NCBI GenBank assembly: GCA_051004675.1
Contig: JBPCKC010000073.1
Location: 1 to 22,831, forward strand
Source: JBDTSW01 sp051004675
GTDB lineage: Bacteria; Actinomycetota; Thermoleophilia; Solirubrobacterales; 70-9
DNA: 22,831 nucleotides
Reading direction: 5' to 3'
The first letter of the stretch is position 1. Every line of letters starts with the position of its first letter. Of the stretch, positions 6,826 through 14,280 are shown one piece after another. Below the pieces are notes generated by a model. That model did no database searches and was not told the DNA's origin. It saw only the letters and a list, made by a program, of their open reading frames with translations. The translations under genes and the position numbers were made by a program.

Positions 6826-7179
6826 CTATCCGAGCGCCGAGAGGCTGAACACGCAGTCGTGGCCGGATACGTTGGTACCGGCAGCGACCTCCCCGGTGAG
6901 GACGTCCCGCTCCCCATTCTCCAACTGATCCCCGTAGGCGGCGAAGCTTCCGGCCTCGTAGTTGGCGCCCGTGGTGGGACCGGTGACAATAATGTCCCGA
7001 AAGGAGCCGATGAGATCGGTGTCGTTGTTGACGCCGTTAGGAGCATCGCTGTCCACCGACCAGCCAGAGCCGGTGACGGCGTATTGGATCACGACCCGTG
7101 CGCTGTTTCGGTGTCCGCACCCACCGTGTACCTCCGGGTCGCCTGTCTGGATCATGCCGTGGCGCACGGGTGGGCGCAC
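6826..7179 (-). CDS. Hypothetical protein, possibly frameshifted secreted-type domain
   Basis: The 117-residue frame has a believable second half: VVIQYAVTGSGWSVDSDAPN, IGSFRDIIVTGPTTG, YEAGSFAAYGD, VLTGEVAAGTNVSGHDCVFS. It looks like beta-strand-rich extracellular protein. The first 30 residues look wrong. A neighbouring frame reads RYTVGADTETA up to about 7090, which would join naturally to the good half, so a frameshift near there is likely. No family is recognised. It lies just left of the second tRNA-Cys fragment, in a stretch of gene debris. Confidence 0.35.
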   Translation of the reverse strand: MRPPVRHGMIQTGDPEVHGGCGHRNSARVVIQYAVTGSGWSVDSDAPNGVNNDTDLIGSFRDIIVTGPTTGANYEAGSFAAYGDQLENGERDVLTGEVAAGTNVSGHDCVFSLSALG

Positions 7180-7350
7180 GAGCCGTCCGGCGCGAAATCT
7201 AGGTTCCCGAGTGTCAGTCGGTTCCGCACTCCCTGTTCTGGGAGTAGCCCGTTGCGGCGTATCCGGGGACCGTCCGGTCGTCTCTCTGTAAAGGATCGGT
7301 TTATGGAGACGTCTTCATAAGAGAGAGCTGCCCCGCTCTTGAACCCGGAG

Positions 7351-7393
7351 CCTGCAAAGCCGTTTACGCCGGTTCCGATTCCGGCAGGTGCCC
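7351..7393 (+). repeat. tRNA-Cys 3' half, attachment-site copy 2 (left end of island)
   Basis: CCTGCAAAGCCGTTTAC is followed by GCCGG, TTCCGATT and CCGGCAGG. It matches tRNA-Cys from the anticodon arm onward but has one extra C in the T loop and no 5' half, so it is not a functional tRNA. It shares GGAG immediately upstream and the G-C T-stem pair with copy 3, from which it is 14.6 kb away. Confidence 0.72.
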
Positions 7394-7584
7394 CTGGCTT
7401 TATCGAGCGGAGTTGGGCTTGTGCCCGGCGCCCGGCCGGGTCGCGCTGGCAGATGCCTGCGGGCAGCCGCTACGGCGCGGGCGCGAGGTGCACGCTCGTA
7501 TGGTGATATGCGATAGGGGCCGTGTGATAGCCGATCTGAGTGGTCCGCGGGCCAGGCGAAGGCCGCAAAGAAAGCCCGCCGCGC

Positions 7585-7628
7585 TGGCGACCGTCGCGGC
7601 GCCGGCATAGACTGACTACACAGCGTAG
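7585..7628 (+). promoter_or_regulatory. Promoter and putative BlaI-type operator of the copper ATPase gene
   Basis: TGGCGA (7585-7590), 17 bases, then TAGACT (7608-7613) fit a sigma-70 promoter. Directly after it lies CTACACAGCGTAG (7616-7628), an inverted CTAC-N5-GTAG that would cover the transcription start. Similar elements stand before the other island units and suggest control by the BlaI-like protein encoded at 13894. Confidence 0.55.
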
Positions 7629-7675
7629 GACTTGAACGGAAGCGATCAGGTGGACGACCAGGCTGAGGAGACACG

Positions 7676-10291
7676 ATGGGCGTAGCGGAGATCCTCGTCA
7701 CTGGCGGGGGGCTGATGCTGATCATCGCCTTGGCCCGGTACTTCTTCGGCCCGAAGGAGGCGCGGGTGGCTGAGCTGCGAGGCAAGATCCAGGAGGTCGA
7801 GGTCACGGTCAAGGGCGGCTACTCGCCTGACCTGATCCGCGTCCGCGAGGGAGTGCCGCTGCGCCTCGTGTTCGATCGGCAGGAGTCGGGAGACTGCACG
7901 GAGCGAGTCGTCTTCCCCGACTTCCGGATCAGCAAGAGCCTTCCGGCATACAGCAGGACGACGGTCGAGCTGGAGCCCGCCAACTCGGGCCGCTTCGCCT
8001 TCGCGTGCGGCATGAACATGGTCCGCGGGGAGCTGATCGTCGAGCCGGAGATTGCGGACGGCGACTCTCCGCTCTCCGGTGAGCTGGCCGACTCCACCGC
8101 GGCGCTGAGCGCGGCGCACGCCGATGGCCACACTCACGACGGCGCCGGAGCCGTAGGCATCGGCCCGGGCGTAGATGCCGGTGGGCTGGCCAGCGCGGAG
8201 GTGGCGACGATCAAGGCCGCCGTCGGCGAGGCCGGCTATCGGGTGGAGGAGCGCCCGGACGCGGGCTCGGCCGAGAGCGAGGACGCCGAGGGCGAGGCGC
8301 GGCGCGCCGAGATAGCCGACCTGAGCCGCCGCGTCCTGATCTCGGCCCTGCTCACGTTGCCCGTTCTGGTTCCCGTCATGGCTCGCGACTTCTTCGGCGC
8401 GGAGAACCTGCCCGGCCTTCTCACCAACCACTGGTTCCAGCTCGCGCTGATCACGCCCGTAATGCTGTACGCGGGCCGGCCGATCCACAGGACCGGCTGG
8501 CGGGCGCTCCGCAACCGCAGTGCGGAGATGAACACGCTGATCACCGTCGGCACCACGGCCGCCTTCCTCTACAGCGCCTTCGTGACCGTCGCCCCGGACC
8601 TTTTCCCCGAGGACGTGCGCGACGTCTACTTCGAGGTGGTCGGGGTGATCCTGGCCCTGATCCTGCTCGGTCGGCTGCTCGAAGCCCGGGCCAGAGCCGG
8701 GACGGGGGAGGCGATTCGCAAGCTGGTCGGATTGCGAGCCAAGACCGCGCGTGTGATTCGCGGCGAGGTCGAACAGGAGATCCCCGTCGAGGCGGTCGAG
8801 CCCGACGATGTCGTGGCGGTGCGCCCGGGCGAGAAGGTTCCTGTGGACGGCGTCATCGTGCAGGGTCGCTCGACCGTCGATGAGTCGATGGTCACCGGCG
8901 AGTCGCTCCCCGTCGGCAAGGAGGTCGGCGGCGAGGTGATCGGCGCGACCCTGAACCAGACCGGGGCCTTCCGCTTTCGCGCGACCAGGGTCGGGCGCGA
9001 GACGATGCTCGCCCAGATCATCAGGCTGGTCGAGGAGGCGCAGAGCTCGAAGGCTCCCATCCAGCGGCTCGCCGACAAGGTCGCCAGCTACTTCGTGCCG
9101 GCGGTGATCTTCCTCGCCGTCGCCACCTTCGTGATCTGGTTCGACTTCGGGCCCGACCCGGCCTTGACCTTCGCCTTGGTCAGTGCTGTTGCGGTGCTGA
9201 TCGTCGCCTGCCCGTGCGCTCTGGGCCTCGCGACGCCGCTCTCGATCATGGTCGGAACCGGCAAGGGCGCCGAGAACGGGACGCTGATTCGCTCCGCCGA
9301 GGCCCTGGAGACAGCCCAGCGTCTCGACACCATCGTGCTCGACAAGACCGGGACGATCACTCGCGGCGAGCCTGCGCTCACCGACCTGGTCGCTGCCGGC
9401 GCGCTCACCGAATCCGAGCTTCTGCGCCTGGTCGCCTCCGCCGAGCGCTCCTCCGAGCATCCGCTGGCGGCGGCGATCGTCGGCGCCGCCGAGCAGCGCG
9501 GCAGCGAGTTGGCCGAGCCGACCGAGTTCGACTCCGTGACCGGAAAGGGGATCCGGGCAGAGGTCGAGGGCCGAAGCGTCCTGGTCGGGTCGGCGCGTCT
9601 GCTCGGCGAGGCGCAGGTCGAGACCGACGTGCTCGTGGCCGGGGCCGAGCGGCTCGAGCGCGAGGGGAAGACGGCGATGCTCGTCGCCGTCGATGGCCGT
9701 GCGGCGGGTCTCGTGGCGGTCGCCGACACGGTCAAGGAGGACTCCGCCGCTGCGATCCGGGCCCTGCGCGAGCTGGGTCTGGAGGTGGCGATGATCAGCG
9801 GCGACAACCGCCGCACGGCCGAGGCGATCGCCCGCCAGGTCGGGATCGACCGGGTGATGGCCGAGGTCCTGCCGCAAGACAAGGCGATCGAGATCCGCCG
9901 TCTTCAGGAGCAGGGCAAGATCGTGGCGATGGTCGGCGACGGGATCAACGACGCGCCCGCGCTGGCTCAGGCCGATGTGGGCATCGCGATCGGCACCGGC
10001 ACCGATGTGGCGATCGAGGCCGCCGACGTGACACTCGTATCCGGTGGGCTGCGCGGCGTGGTCATGGCTATCGCCCTCAGCAGAGGGACGATGCGCAACA
10101 TCCGCCAGAACCTCTTCTTCGCCTTTGCCTACAACACGGCCGGGATCCCGATCGCCGCCGGCATCCTCTACCCGTTTTTTGGCCTGCAGCTGAGCCCCGT
10201 GATCGCCGCCGCGGCGATGGCGATGAGCTCGCTCTCCGTGGTTTTGAACGCCAACCGCCTGCGGCGCTGGCGCCCGGTCGCGGTGGCGTGA
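7676..10291 (+). CDS. Cupredoxin-fused P1B-type copper-transporting ATPase
   Basis: The 871-residue protein starts at an ATG with GAGGAG five bases upstream. Residues 5-22 form one membrane helix. Residues 40-123 form a cupredoxin-like domain with Cys74, and Cys111 in FACGMNM. Residues 128-195 hold a His-containing linker (HADGHTHDG) and the tail of an HMA-like domain without CxxC. The ATPase core follows: TGES at 407-410, CPC at 512-514 in the transport helix, DKTGT with phosphorylated Asp556, the HP motif at 595-596, and GDGINDAP at 754-761. YN at 819-820 and MxMSS at 848-852 are the helix 7/8 signature of Cu(I) pumps (P1B-1). It should export Cu(I) using ATP. The cupredoxin domain probably replaces the usual metal-binding domain. 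The gene is a single unit under its own promoter. Confidence 0.93.
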   Translation: MGVAEILVTGGGLMLIIALARYFFGPKEARVAELRGKIQEVEVTVKGGYSPDLIRVREGVPLRLVFDRQESGDCTERVVFPDFRISKSLPAYSRTTVELEPANSGRFAFACGMNMVRGELIVEPEIADGDSPLSGELADSTAALSAAHADGHTHDGAGAVGIGPGVDAGGLASAEVATIKAAVGEAGYRVEERPDAGSAESEDAEGEARRAEIADLSRRVLISALLTLPVLVPVMARDFFGAENLPGLLTNHWFQLALITPVMLYAGRPIHRTGWRALRNRSAEMNTLITVGTTAAFLYSAFVTVAPDLFPEDVRDVYFEVVGVILALILLGRLLEARARAGTGEAIRKLVGLRAKTARVIRGEVEQEIPVEAVEPDDVVAVRPGEKVPVDGVIVQGRSTVDESMVTGESLPVGKEVGGEVIGATLNQTGAFRFRATRVGRETMLAQIIRLVEEAQSSKAPIQRLADKVASYFVPAVIFLAVATFVIWFDFGPDPALTFALVSAVAVLIVACPCALGLATPLSIMVGTGKGAENGTLIRSAEALETAQRLDTIVLDKTGTITRGEPALTDLVAAGALTESELLRLVASAERSSEHPLAAAIVGAAEQRGSELAEPTEFDSVTGKGIRAEVEGRSVLVGSARLLGEAQVETDVLVAGAERLEREGKTAMLVAVDGRAAGLVAVADTVKEDSAAAIRALRELGLEVAMISGDNRRTAEAIARQVGIDRVMAEVLPQDKAIEIRRLQEQGKIVAMVGDGINDAPALAQADVGIAIGTGTDVAIEAADVTLVSGGLRGVVMAIALSRGTMRNIRQNLFFAFAYNTAGIPIAAGILYPFFGLQLSPVIAAAAMAMSSLSVVLNANRLRRWRPVAVA

Positions 10292-10306
10292 GCAGGCGCG
10301 CGCCGC

Positions 10307-10524
10307 TCAGGCGTGCTCGCCGGGACCGCCGCAGCCTTCTTCGAGGTCCCACAGCCGCGCGACCTGACCCGCGCTTCAGTCGCGGCGAGCGAGCAGGAAG
10401 TGATCCTGCCCCTTGAATGCCTGCCAGCGCCAGCACGGGCAGCAGCAAGGCCCGCCCTGCTCCGATAGCTCGGTCGCTTGCTCGTAGGCGGCCTGCTCGC
10501 CGCGTCAACCTTGCGAGGCAACAT
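10307..10524 (-). pseudogene. Broken small Cys-rich protein gene (CCCPCWRW)
   Basis: One minus-strand frame encodes EQAAYEQATELSEQGG, then PCCCPCWRWQAFKGQDHF and LLARRD. A TGA follows, and the same frame then continues SAGQVARLWDLEEGCGGPGE before a second TGA at 10307. The two halves read as one protein of about 70 residues with a premature stop, probably a TGG changed to TGA. The frame has no start codon. An ATG at 10524 (MLPRKVD) is in another frame, so a frameshift near 10500 is also needed. Six cysteines suggest metal binding. Two lesions make this a pseudogene unless the sequence contains errors. I do not know a name for the family. It lies between the copper ATPase and the first ccdA-like gene. 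Confidence 0.6.
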
Positions 10525-10589
10525 TACGGTTCTCTAAAGGCGTGCCGCACCGAGCCTGCGGGAGGTCTCTGCCGGGAGCTGCTGCGCGG

Positions 10590-10605
10590 CTACTATGGCG
10601 CGTAG
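10590..10605 (+). promoter_or_regulatory. Putative -10 and BlaI-type operator before the first ccdA-like gene
   Basis: CTACTATGGCGCGTAG is an inverted CTAC-N8-GTAG. It contains TACTAT (10591-10596), a good -10, so a bound repressor would block polymerase. Transcription would begin about 10603, after the ATG at 10595 that would otherwise be the longest start. This favours the ATG at 10622 as the true start of the gene. Confidence 0.5.
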
Positions 10606-10621
10606 GGGACTGCCGCGACAA

Positions 10622-11356
10622 ATGATCGACACTCCAAGCATCGCCCTGGCCTTCGCCGCCGGGTTCGTCTCCTTCGTCTCGCCCTGCTGCCTGCCGTTGG
10701 TCCCCGGCTACCTGGCCACGGTTTCCGGCGTCGCGCCGGCCGAGCGCAGCGGGCGCCTCGATCCGCGCGTGATCGGCCGCAGCCTGCTCTTCGTCGCCAG
10801 CTTCTCGTCGATGTTCATCGTCCTCGGGCTGACGGCTACGGCGCTGGGCGCGTTCGTGTTTCGCAACCAGCCGACGCTGAACAAGGTCGCGGGCGTGGCG
10901 ATCATCGCCATGGGCGTGCTCTTTATCGCCTCGGTCTTCGTCGCCCGCCTCAACCGCGACTGGCATCCCCAGGCCCTGCTCGAGCGGGCCGGCGAGGGCG
11001 GGCCGATCGTGGTCGGCCTGGCCTTCGCGATCGCCTGGACGCCGTGCGTGGGCCCGACGCTCGGCGCGATCCTGGGCCTCGCCGCAACCGGGCAGTCGAC
11101 CGCCGGCGGAGCCGGGCTGCTGGCGATCTACTCGGCGGGTCTGGCAGTTCCCTTCCTGCTCTCGGCGCTGGCTTTCAACGGCGCCCAGCGAAGCTTCGAG
11201 TTCCTGCGCCGCCACTACGCGCCGATCCAGGTCGGCGCCGGGCTACTCTTGATGACGATGGGCGTCCTGGTCCTGAGCGGGGAGCTGTTCCGGCTCAACA
11301 TCGAGGTCCGTGAGGCGCTCGACGGGGTCGGTCTCGACTTCTGGCAGTCGCTCTAG
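10622..11356 (+). CDS. CcdA/DsbD-type thiol-disulfide transmembrane protein, copy 1
   Basis: The 244-residue product has about six membrane helices. SPCCLPLVPGY (residues 20-30) in helix 1 and AWTPCVGPTLGAI (138-150) in helix 4 are the paired cysteine motifs of the CcdA/DsbD membrane domain, which passes reducing electrons from cytoplasmic thioredoxin to proteins outside. Cys22 or Cys23 with Cys142 would form the redox pair. I use the ATG at 10622 instead of 10595 because the earlier one lies inside the likely -10/operator. No thioredoxin domain is attached; the TlpA-like and peroxiredoxin-like proteins nearby are natural partners. Confidence 0.88.
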   Translation: MIDTPSIALAFAAGFVSFVSPCCLPLVPGYLATVSGVAPAERSGRLDPRVIGRSLLFVASFSSMFIVLGLTATALGAFVFRNQPTLNKVAGVAIIAMGVLFIASVFVARLNRDWHPQALLERAGEGGPIVVGLAFAIAWTPCVGPTLGAILGLAATGQSTAGGAGLLAIYSAGLAVPFLLSALAFNGAQRSFEFLRRHYAPIQVGAGLLLMTMGVLVLSGELFRLNIEVREALDGVGLDFWQSL

Positions 11357-11387
11357 CCGGAAACGAGCAGCCCCCGAAACGTCCTGT

Positions 11388-11418
11388 TACACTGGCGTCG
11401 TACTACACACCGTCGTAG
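11388..11418 (+). promoter_or_regulatory. Putative promoter and BlaI-type operator of the blaI operon
   Basis: TACACT (11388-11393) is a possible -10. It is followed by CTACACACCGTCGTAG (11403-11418), an inverted CTAC-N8-GTAG, and by a nearby repeat of GTCGTA. The site precedes the closely packed unit that includes the repressor gene itself, which would give autoregulation. TACACACCGT from this site recurs exactly at 17699-17708. Confidence 0.5.
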
Positions 11419-11442
11419 CAACGATGCGAAGGAGACAACTCG

Positions 11443-11655
11443 ATGGACCCTCTAGTGCTGTTAGCCGTACTGGCCTGCCCGCTCGGGATGGGCGTGATGA
11501 TGTGGATGATGGCCCGGGGGATGATGGGCGGCAGGAACGAGGACGACTCTGCGGGTGAGGTCGAGGAGCTTCGCGCCGACCAGGAGCGACTCGCCGAGGA
11601 GGTCGAGCGCCTGGAGCGTGAGCGGGCAGGCGAGCGCAACGTCGCGGCGCGCTAG
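11443..11655 (+). CDS. Small ACP/MMW membrane protein 1
   Basis: The 70-residue product has AAGGAG upstream of its ATG and opens the operon that contains the repressor gene. Residues 3-24 form one membrane helix with ACPLGMGVMMWMMARG, rich in methionine and with one cysteine. The rest is a highly charged coiled-coil-like segment (EVEELRADQERLAEEVERLE). I recognise no named family. The Cys and Met in the helix could touch copper or a thiol partner. The next gene encodes a protein of the same design, so the two are probably distant paralogues that may pair through their coils. Confidence 0.7.
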   Translation: MDPLVLLAVLACPLGMGVMMWMMARGMMGGRNEDDSAGEVEELRADQERLAEEVERLERERAGERNVAAR

Positions 11656-11903
11656 TGGAGACCGCGCTGCTCGCCGCCGCCGTCCTCGTCGCCGGGCTTG
11701 CGTGCCCGGCGATGATGTGGTGGCAGCGCCGCCGCGGGCGCGAGGCCGCCTGCTGCATGCCCCGGGACAGCGATGCCGAGGGCGGTACCGAGCTGGCCGA
11801 GCTGCGCCGCCGGCACGACGCGCTCTCGATGCGCCTCGCAGAGCTGCGCGGCGAGCCTCAGCCACTGACCCCCGGCGCGCCGGGCGGCCGCCCGGATGGA
11901 TAG
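11655..11903 (+). CDS. Small ACP/MMW membrane protein 2
   Basis: A GTG at 11655 overlaps the last base of the previous stop, indicating translational coupling. The 82-residue product has a hydrophobic N-terminus with GLACPAMMWWQRRRG, echoing ACP and MMW of the neighbour. A cytoplasm-facing AACCMPRD motif, a charged helix (ELAELRRRHDALSMRLAEL) and a proline-rich end follow. Three cysteines and several methionines fit metal or thiol chemistry, but function is unknown. Its 3' end overlaps the following ccdA-like gene by eight bases. Confidence 0.65.
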   Translation: METALLAAAVLVAGLACPAMMWWQRRRGREAACCMPRDSDAEGGTELAELRRRHDALSMRLAELRGEPQPLTPGAPGGRPDG

Positions 11904-12870
11904 CAGCCTCTTCTTCGGTGGGTCCGTCGTCGCCGCCGCGGTCGCCGGCTCAGTCTCGCTCTTTGCCCCCTGCTGCATCTCGGTGATGCTCCCCGCCTAC
12001 TTCTCGACCGCCTTCCAGAACCGCCGCGTCCTGGTCGCCATGACCTTCCTGTTCGCCGCCGGGGTGGCCACGGTCGTCCTCCCGATCGCGCTCGGCGCCT
12101 CGGCTCTACGCGACCTGATCCTCTCCGAGCACACAGCGATCTACGTGGCGATGGGGCTGGCGTTGCTCGCGCTGGCTGCGTTCACCCTCCTTGGAGGCCG
12201 GCTGCGGCTGCCGATGCCGGGAGCCCGCGCCCAAGGGCGGGCCGGCCCGCTGAGCACGTACTCGCTCGGCGTCTTCTCCGGGATGGCGACCTCGTGCTGC
12301 GCGCCCGTCCTCGCCGGAGTCGTGGCGCTCTCGGGAGCGGCCAGCTCGTTTGCGGCCTCGCTTGGCCTCGGCGCCGCCTACGTGTTCGGGATGGTGGCCC
12401 CGTTGTTCGCGATCTCGCTTCTGTGGGAGCGTTTCGACTGGAGCTCGAGTCGCCTCTTCCGCTCCCGCACGTTCAGCTGGCGGCTCGGGCCGCTGCGGCG
12501 GACGATCGGGGGCACGGCGCTGGCCAGCGGCCTCCTGCTGGCTCTGATCGGTGGCGCTGTGCTGTGGGTCGGCCTGACGAGCGACGGCATGCCCTCTCCC
12601 GAAGGGTGGGTGGCAAGGGTCTCGGCGGAGCTTCGCCACTACGGAGACGTGGTAACCGACTGGCTCGCCTGGGTCCCCGGTTGGCTGGGAGCGGGACTGC
12701 TCGTTCTCGCGGTTGCCATGCTGGCTCGTCACGCGTTTCGCCAGCTCGAGCTGCGACCCCGAGCAGGAGGGGGCGACGTCACACCGCCGCCGGATAGAGG
12801 CTTCGACTCGGCGGCGGCCGATGAGGCTGAGCGCGACGGCGACCCTGCTCTCGAGCGCGAATACGCCTGA
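11896..12870 (+). CDS. CcdA/DsbD-type transmembrane protein, copy 2
   Basis: The 324-residue product has six or more helices, with LFAPCCISVMLPAYF (residues 22-36) and GMATSCCAPVLAGVVALSG (129-147) as the two cysteine motifs. Each motif has a CC pair. It is longer than copy 1: residues about 185-240 add a soluble loop, a seventh helix and a periplasmic stretch, then a final helix and an acidic tail. It is expected to carry electrons outward across the membrane. It lacks a ribosome site of its own and overlaps the previous gene, so it is coupled to it. The peroxiredoxin-like gene follows after nine bases and is a plausible acceptor. Confidence 0.82.
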   Translation: MDSSLFFGGSVVAAAVAGSVSLFAPCCISVMLPAYFSTAFQNRRVLVAMTFLFAAGVATVVLPIALGASALRDLILSEHTAIYVAMGLALLALAAFTLLGGRLRLPMPGARAQGRAGPLSTYSLGVFSGMATSCCAPVLAGVVALSGAASSFAASLGLGAAYVFGMVAPLFAISLLWERFDWSSSRLFRSRTFSWRLGPLRRTIGGTALASGLLLALIGGAVLWVGLTSDGMPSPEGWVARVSAELRHYGDVVTDWLAWVPGWLGAGLLVLAVAMLARHAFRQLELRPRAGGGDVTPPPDRGFDSAAADEAERDGDPALEREYA

Positions 12871-12879
12871 AAGGAAACC

Positions 12880-13602
12880 ATGGCAGCGAAGGCGCAGCGA
12901 AAGAACGACGAGAAGGAGGCGCTGAGGAAGGAACGACAGCGCGAGGCGGAAACGCGCCGCGTGGAGGCGGCCCGCAGGCTTCGCCTCCGGGTTGCGGGCG
13001 TTCTTGCCGCGGCACTCGTCGCGCTCGTCGCGGTGTTCCTGATCGGTCGCGGCGGCGACTCGTCGAGCGGCGCCGGCGCCGGGGAGTACGACTTCGAGGT
13101 CGGCACTCCCGGACCGGGGGAGCGGGCGCCGGACTTCCAGCTCACGACCACCGAGGGCGAGAGGTTCGACCTCAGCGCCCAGCGCGGGAAGCAGGTGCTG
13201 CTCTACTTCCAGGAGGGCATCGGCTGCCAACCGTGTTGGGACCAGATCACCGACATCGAGCCCCGCTTCGACGAGTTCGAGGCCCTGGGGATCGACGAGA
13301 TCGCGAGCATCACGACCGACCCCCCCGACCTGCTTGAGCAGAAGGTGGCCGACGAGGGGATCACCACGCCCGTGATGACGGACCTCAACCTGACCGTCTC
13401 GGATGCCTACTCCACGCCTGACTACCGGATGGCGGGAATGAGTGAGTCGTTCAACGGGCACAGCTTCCTGCTCGTCGACGAGAACGGCATGATCGAGTGG
13501 CGTGCCGACTACGGAGGGCCGAGCACGGGGAACACGATGTACGTGCCGGTGGAGAACCTGCTGGCCGACATCGAGCAAGGGATCGATGACGCCGGCTCCT
13601 GA
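12880..13602 (+). CDS. Membrane-anchored peroxiredoxin/thioredoxin-like protein
   Basis: The ATG follows AAAGGAAACC. Residues 1-37 are a very basic and acidic helix (AQRKNDEKEALRKERQREAE), 38-56 a membrane helix, and 57-80 a Ser/Gly linker. Residues 80-235 have an AhpC/TSA-Redoxin fold with APDFQLTTTEGERFDL, VLLYFQEGIGCQPCW (Cys116 and Cys119), VSDAY and GHSFLLVDENGMIEW. The domain faces outward. The CxxC pair suggests disulfide exchange or peroxide reduction fed by a CcdA partner. The end overlaps the glutaredoxin-like gene by 17 bases. Confidence 0.82.
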   Translation: MAAKAQRKNDEKEALRKERQREAETRRVEAARRLRLRVAGVLAAALVALVAVFLIGRGGDSSSGAGAGEYDFEVGTPGPGERAPDFQLTTTEGERFDLSAQRGKQVLLYFQEGIGCQPCWDQITDIEPRFDEFEALGIDEIASITTDPPDLLEQKVADEGITTPVMTDLNLTVSDAYSTPDYRMAGMSESFNGHSFLLVDENGMIEWRADYGGPSTGNTMYVPVENLLADIEQGIDDAGS

Positions 13603-13882
13603 GGCGAGAGAGCCCGGAGAACCCCTCGAGGTGCTCGTCCTGACTCAGGAGGACTGCGAGCTCTGTGAGCGGGCCCGCGAGCTGCTCGCCCGGCTCTCCG
13701 AGGAGTATCCGTTTTCGATCCGCGCCTTGGCTTCGGCCTCATCGCAGGGACGAGAGCTCGCCGCCAGCGGAGGCATCCTCTTCGCCCCCGGGATCTTCAT
13801 CGATGGTGTGCCCTTCTCCTACGGGCGCGTCTCGGAGCGCAAGCTGCGCCGCGAGCTCGAGCGGCGTCTGGTCGGCGCATAA
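13586..13882 (+). CDS. Glutaredoxin/thioredoxin-fold small protein
   Basis: I start at the ATG at 13586, which has AAGGG at six bases. The longer frame from 13502 only reads the end of the previous gene out of frame. The 98-residue protein has EVLVLTQEDCELCERAREL with a CxxC at Cys24/Cys27 and FAPGIFIDGVPFSYGR with the cis-proline and the substrate strand of thioredoxin folds. There is no signal peptide, so it is cytoplasmic and could hand electrons to the CcdA-like proteins. It sits between the peroxiredoxin-like gene and the repressor gene. Confidence 0.8.
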   Translation: MTPAPEAREPGEPLEVLVLTQEDCELCERARELLARLSEEYPFSIRALASASSQGRELAASGGILFAPGIFIDGVPFSYGRVSERKLRRELERRLVGA

Positions 13883-13893
13883 GCTGTATCGCC

Positions 13894-14280
13894 ATGGCCA
13901 AGAGGAAGACACCGCCGCCTCCGCTGCACGAGCTTGAAGCGCTGGTCATGGAGGAGGTGTGGCGCCAGGGCCAGGCCACCGTCCGCGAGGTGCTGACCAC
14001 GCTCAACCGTGGCACCAGGGAGCGCGCCTACACGACTGTGATGACGATCATGTCGCGGCTCGACGACAAGGGCCTGATGACCCGCACCCGGCAGGGGAAG
14101 AGCGATCTCTACAAGCCGGTGATGAGCCGCGCGGAGTACCTGAACGCCCGGGCGGAGGCGGAGGTGAAGGCGCTGGTGGACGAGTTCGGCGACATCGCCC
14201 TGGCCCACTTCGCCGAGCAGGTCGACGAGCTCGACGGAAAGCAGCTGCGCGCGCTTCGCGGGCTGGCCGACCGTGGTTAG
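13894..14280 (+). CDS. BlaI/MecI/CopY-family repressor
   Basis: The 128-residue protein matches the family along its length. The N-terminal winged helix has LHELEALVMEEVW, ATVREVLTTLN, then the recognition part AYTTVMTIMSRLDDKGLMTR and the wing KSDLYKPVMSR. A C-terminal helical dimerisation region follows. Such repressors bind short inverted repeats and are usually removed by proteolysis through an M56 partner, or in the CopY branch by copper. No CxCxxxxCxC copper motif is present, so the protease route is likelier. The M56 gene overlaps its end by eight bases. CTAC...GTAG sites before five island units are its probable targets. Confidence 0.9.
   Translation: MAKRKTPPPPLHELEALVMEEVWRQGQATVREVLTTLNRGTRERAYTTVMTIMSRLDDKGLMTRTRQGKSDLYKPVMSRAEYLNARAEAEVKALVDEFGDIALAHFAEQVDELDGKQLRALRGLADRG

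Noticed and set aside
7413..7610. A 65-codon plus-strand frame before the ATPase promoter
   Set aside because: No ribosome site, no motif and Arg/Pro-rich composition; it lies in the spacer between the tRNA fragment and the promoter.
7646..9877. A 743-codon open frame on the minus strand across the ATPase gene
   Set aside because: It is rich in His, Asp, Arg and Gly without any fold or motif and lies antisense to a gene with every P-type ATPase motif; GC-rich codon bias makes such frames.
10380..10420. The in-frame TGA of the Cys-rich small gene as a selenocysteine codon
   Set aside because: The position appears to be Trp, a second frameshift also breaks the gene, and no SECIS-like hairpin or Sec machinery is visible.
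12106..13578. A 490-codon minus-strand frame
   Set aside because: It is antisense to the second CcdA-like and the peroxiredoxin-like genes and has no recognisable domain.
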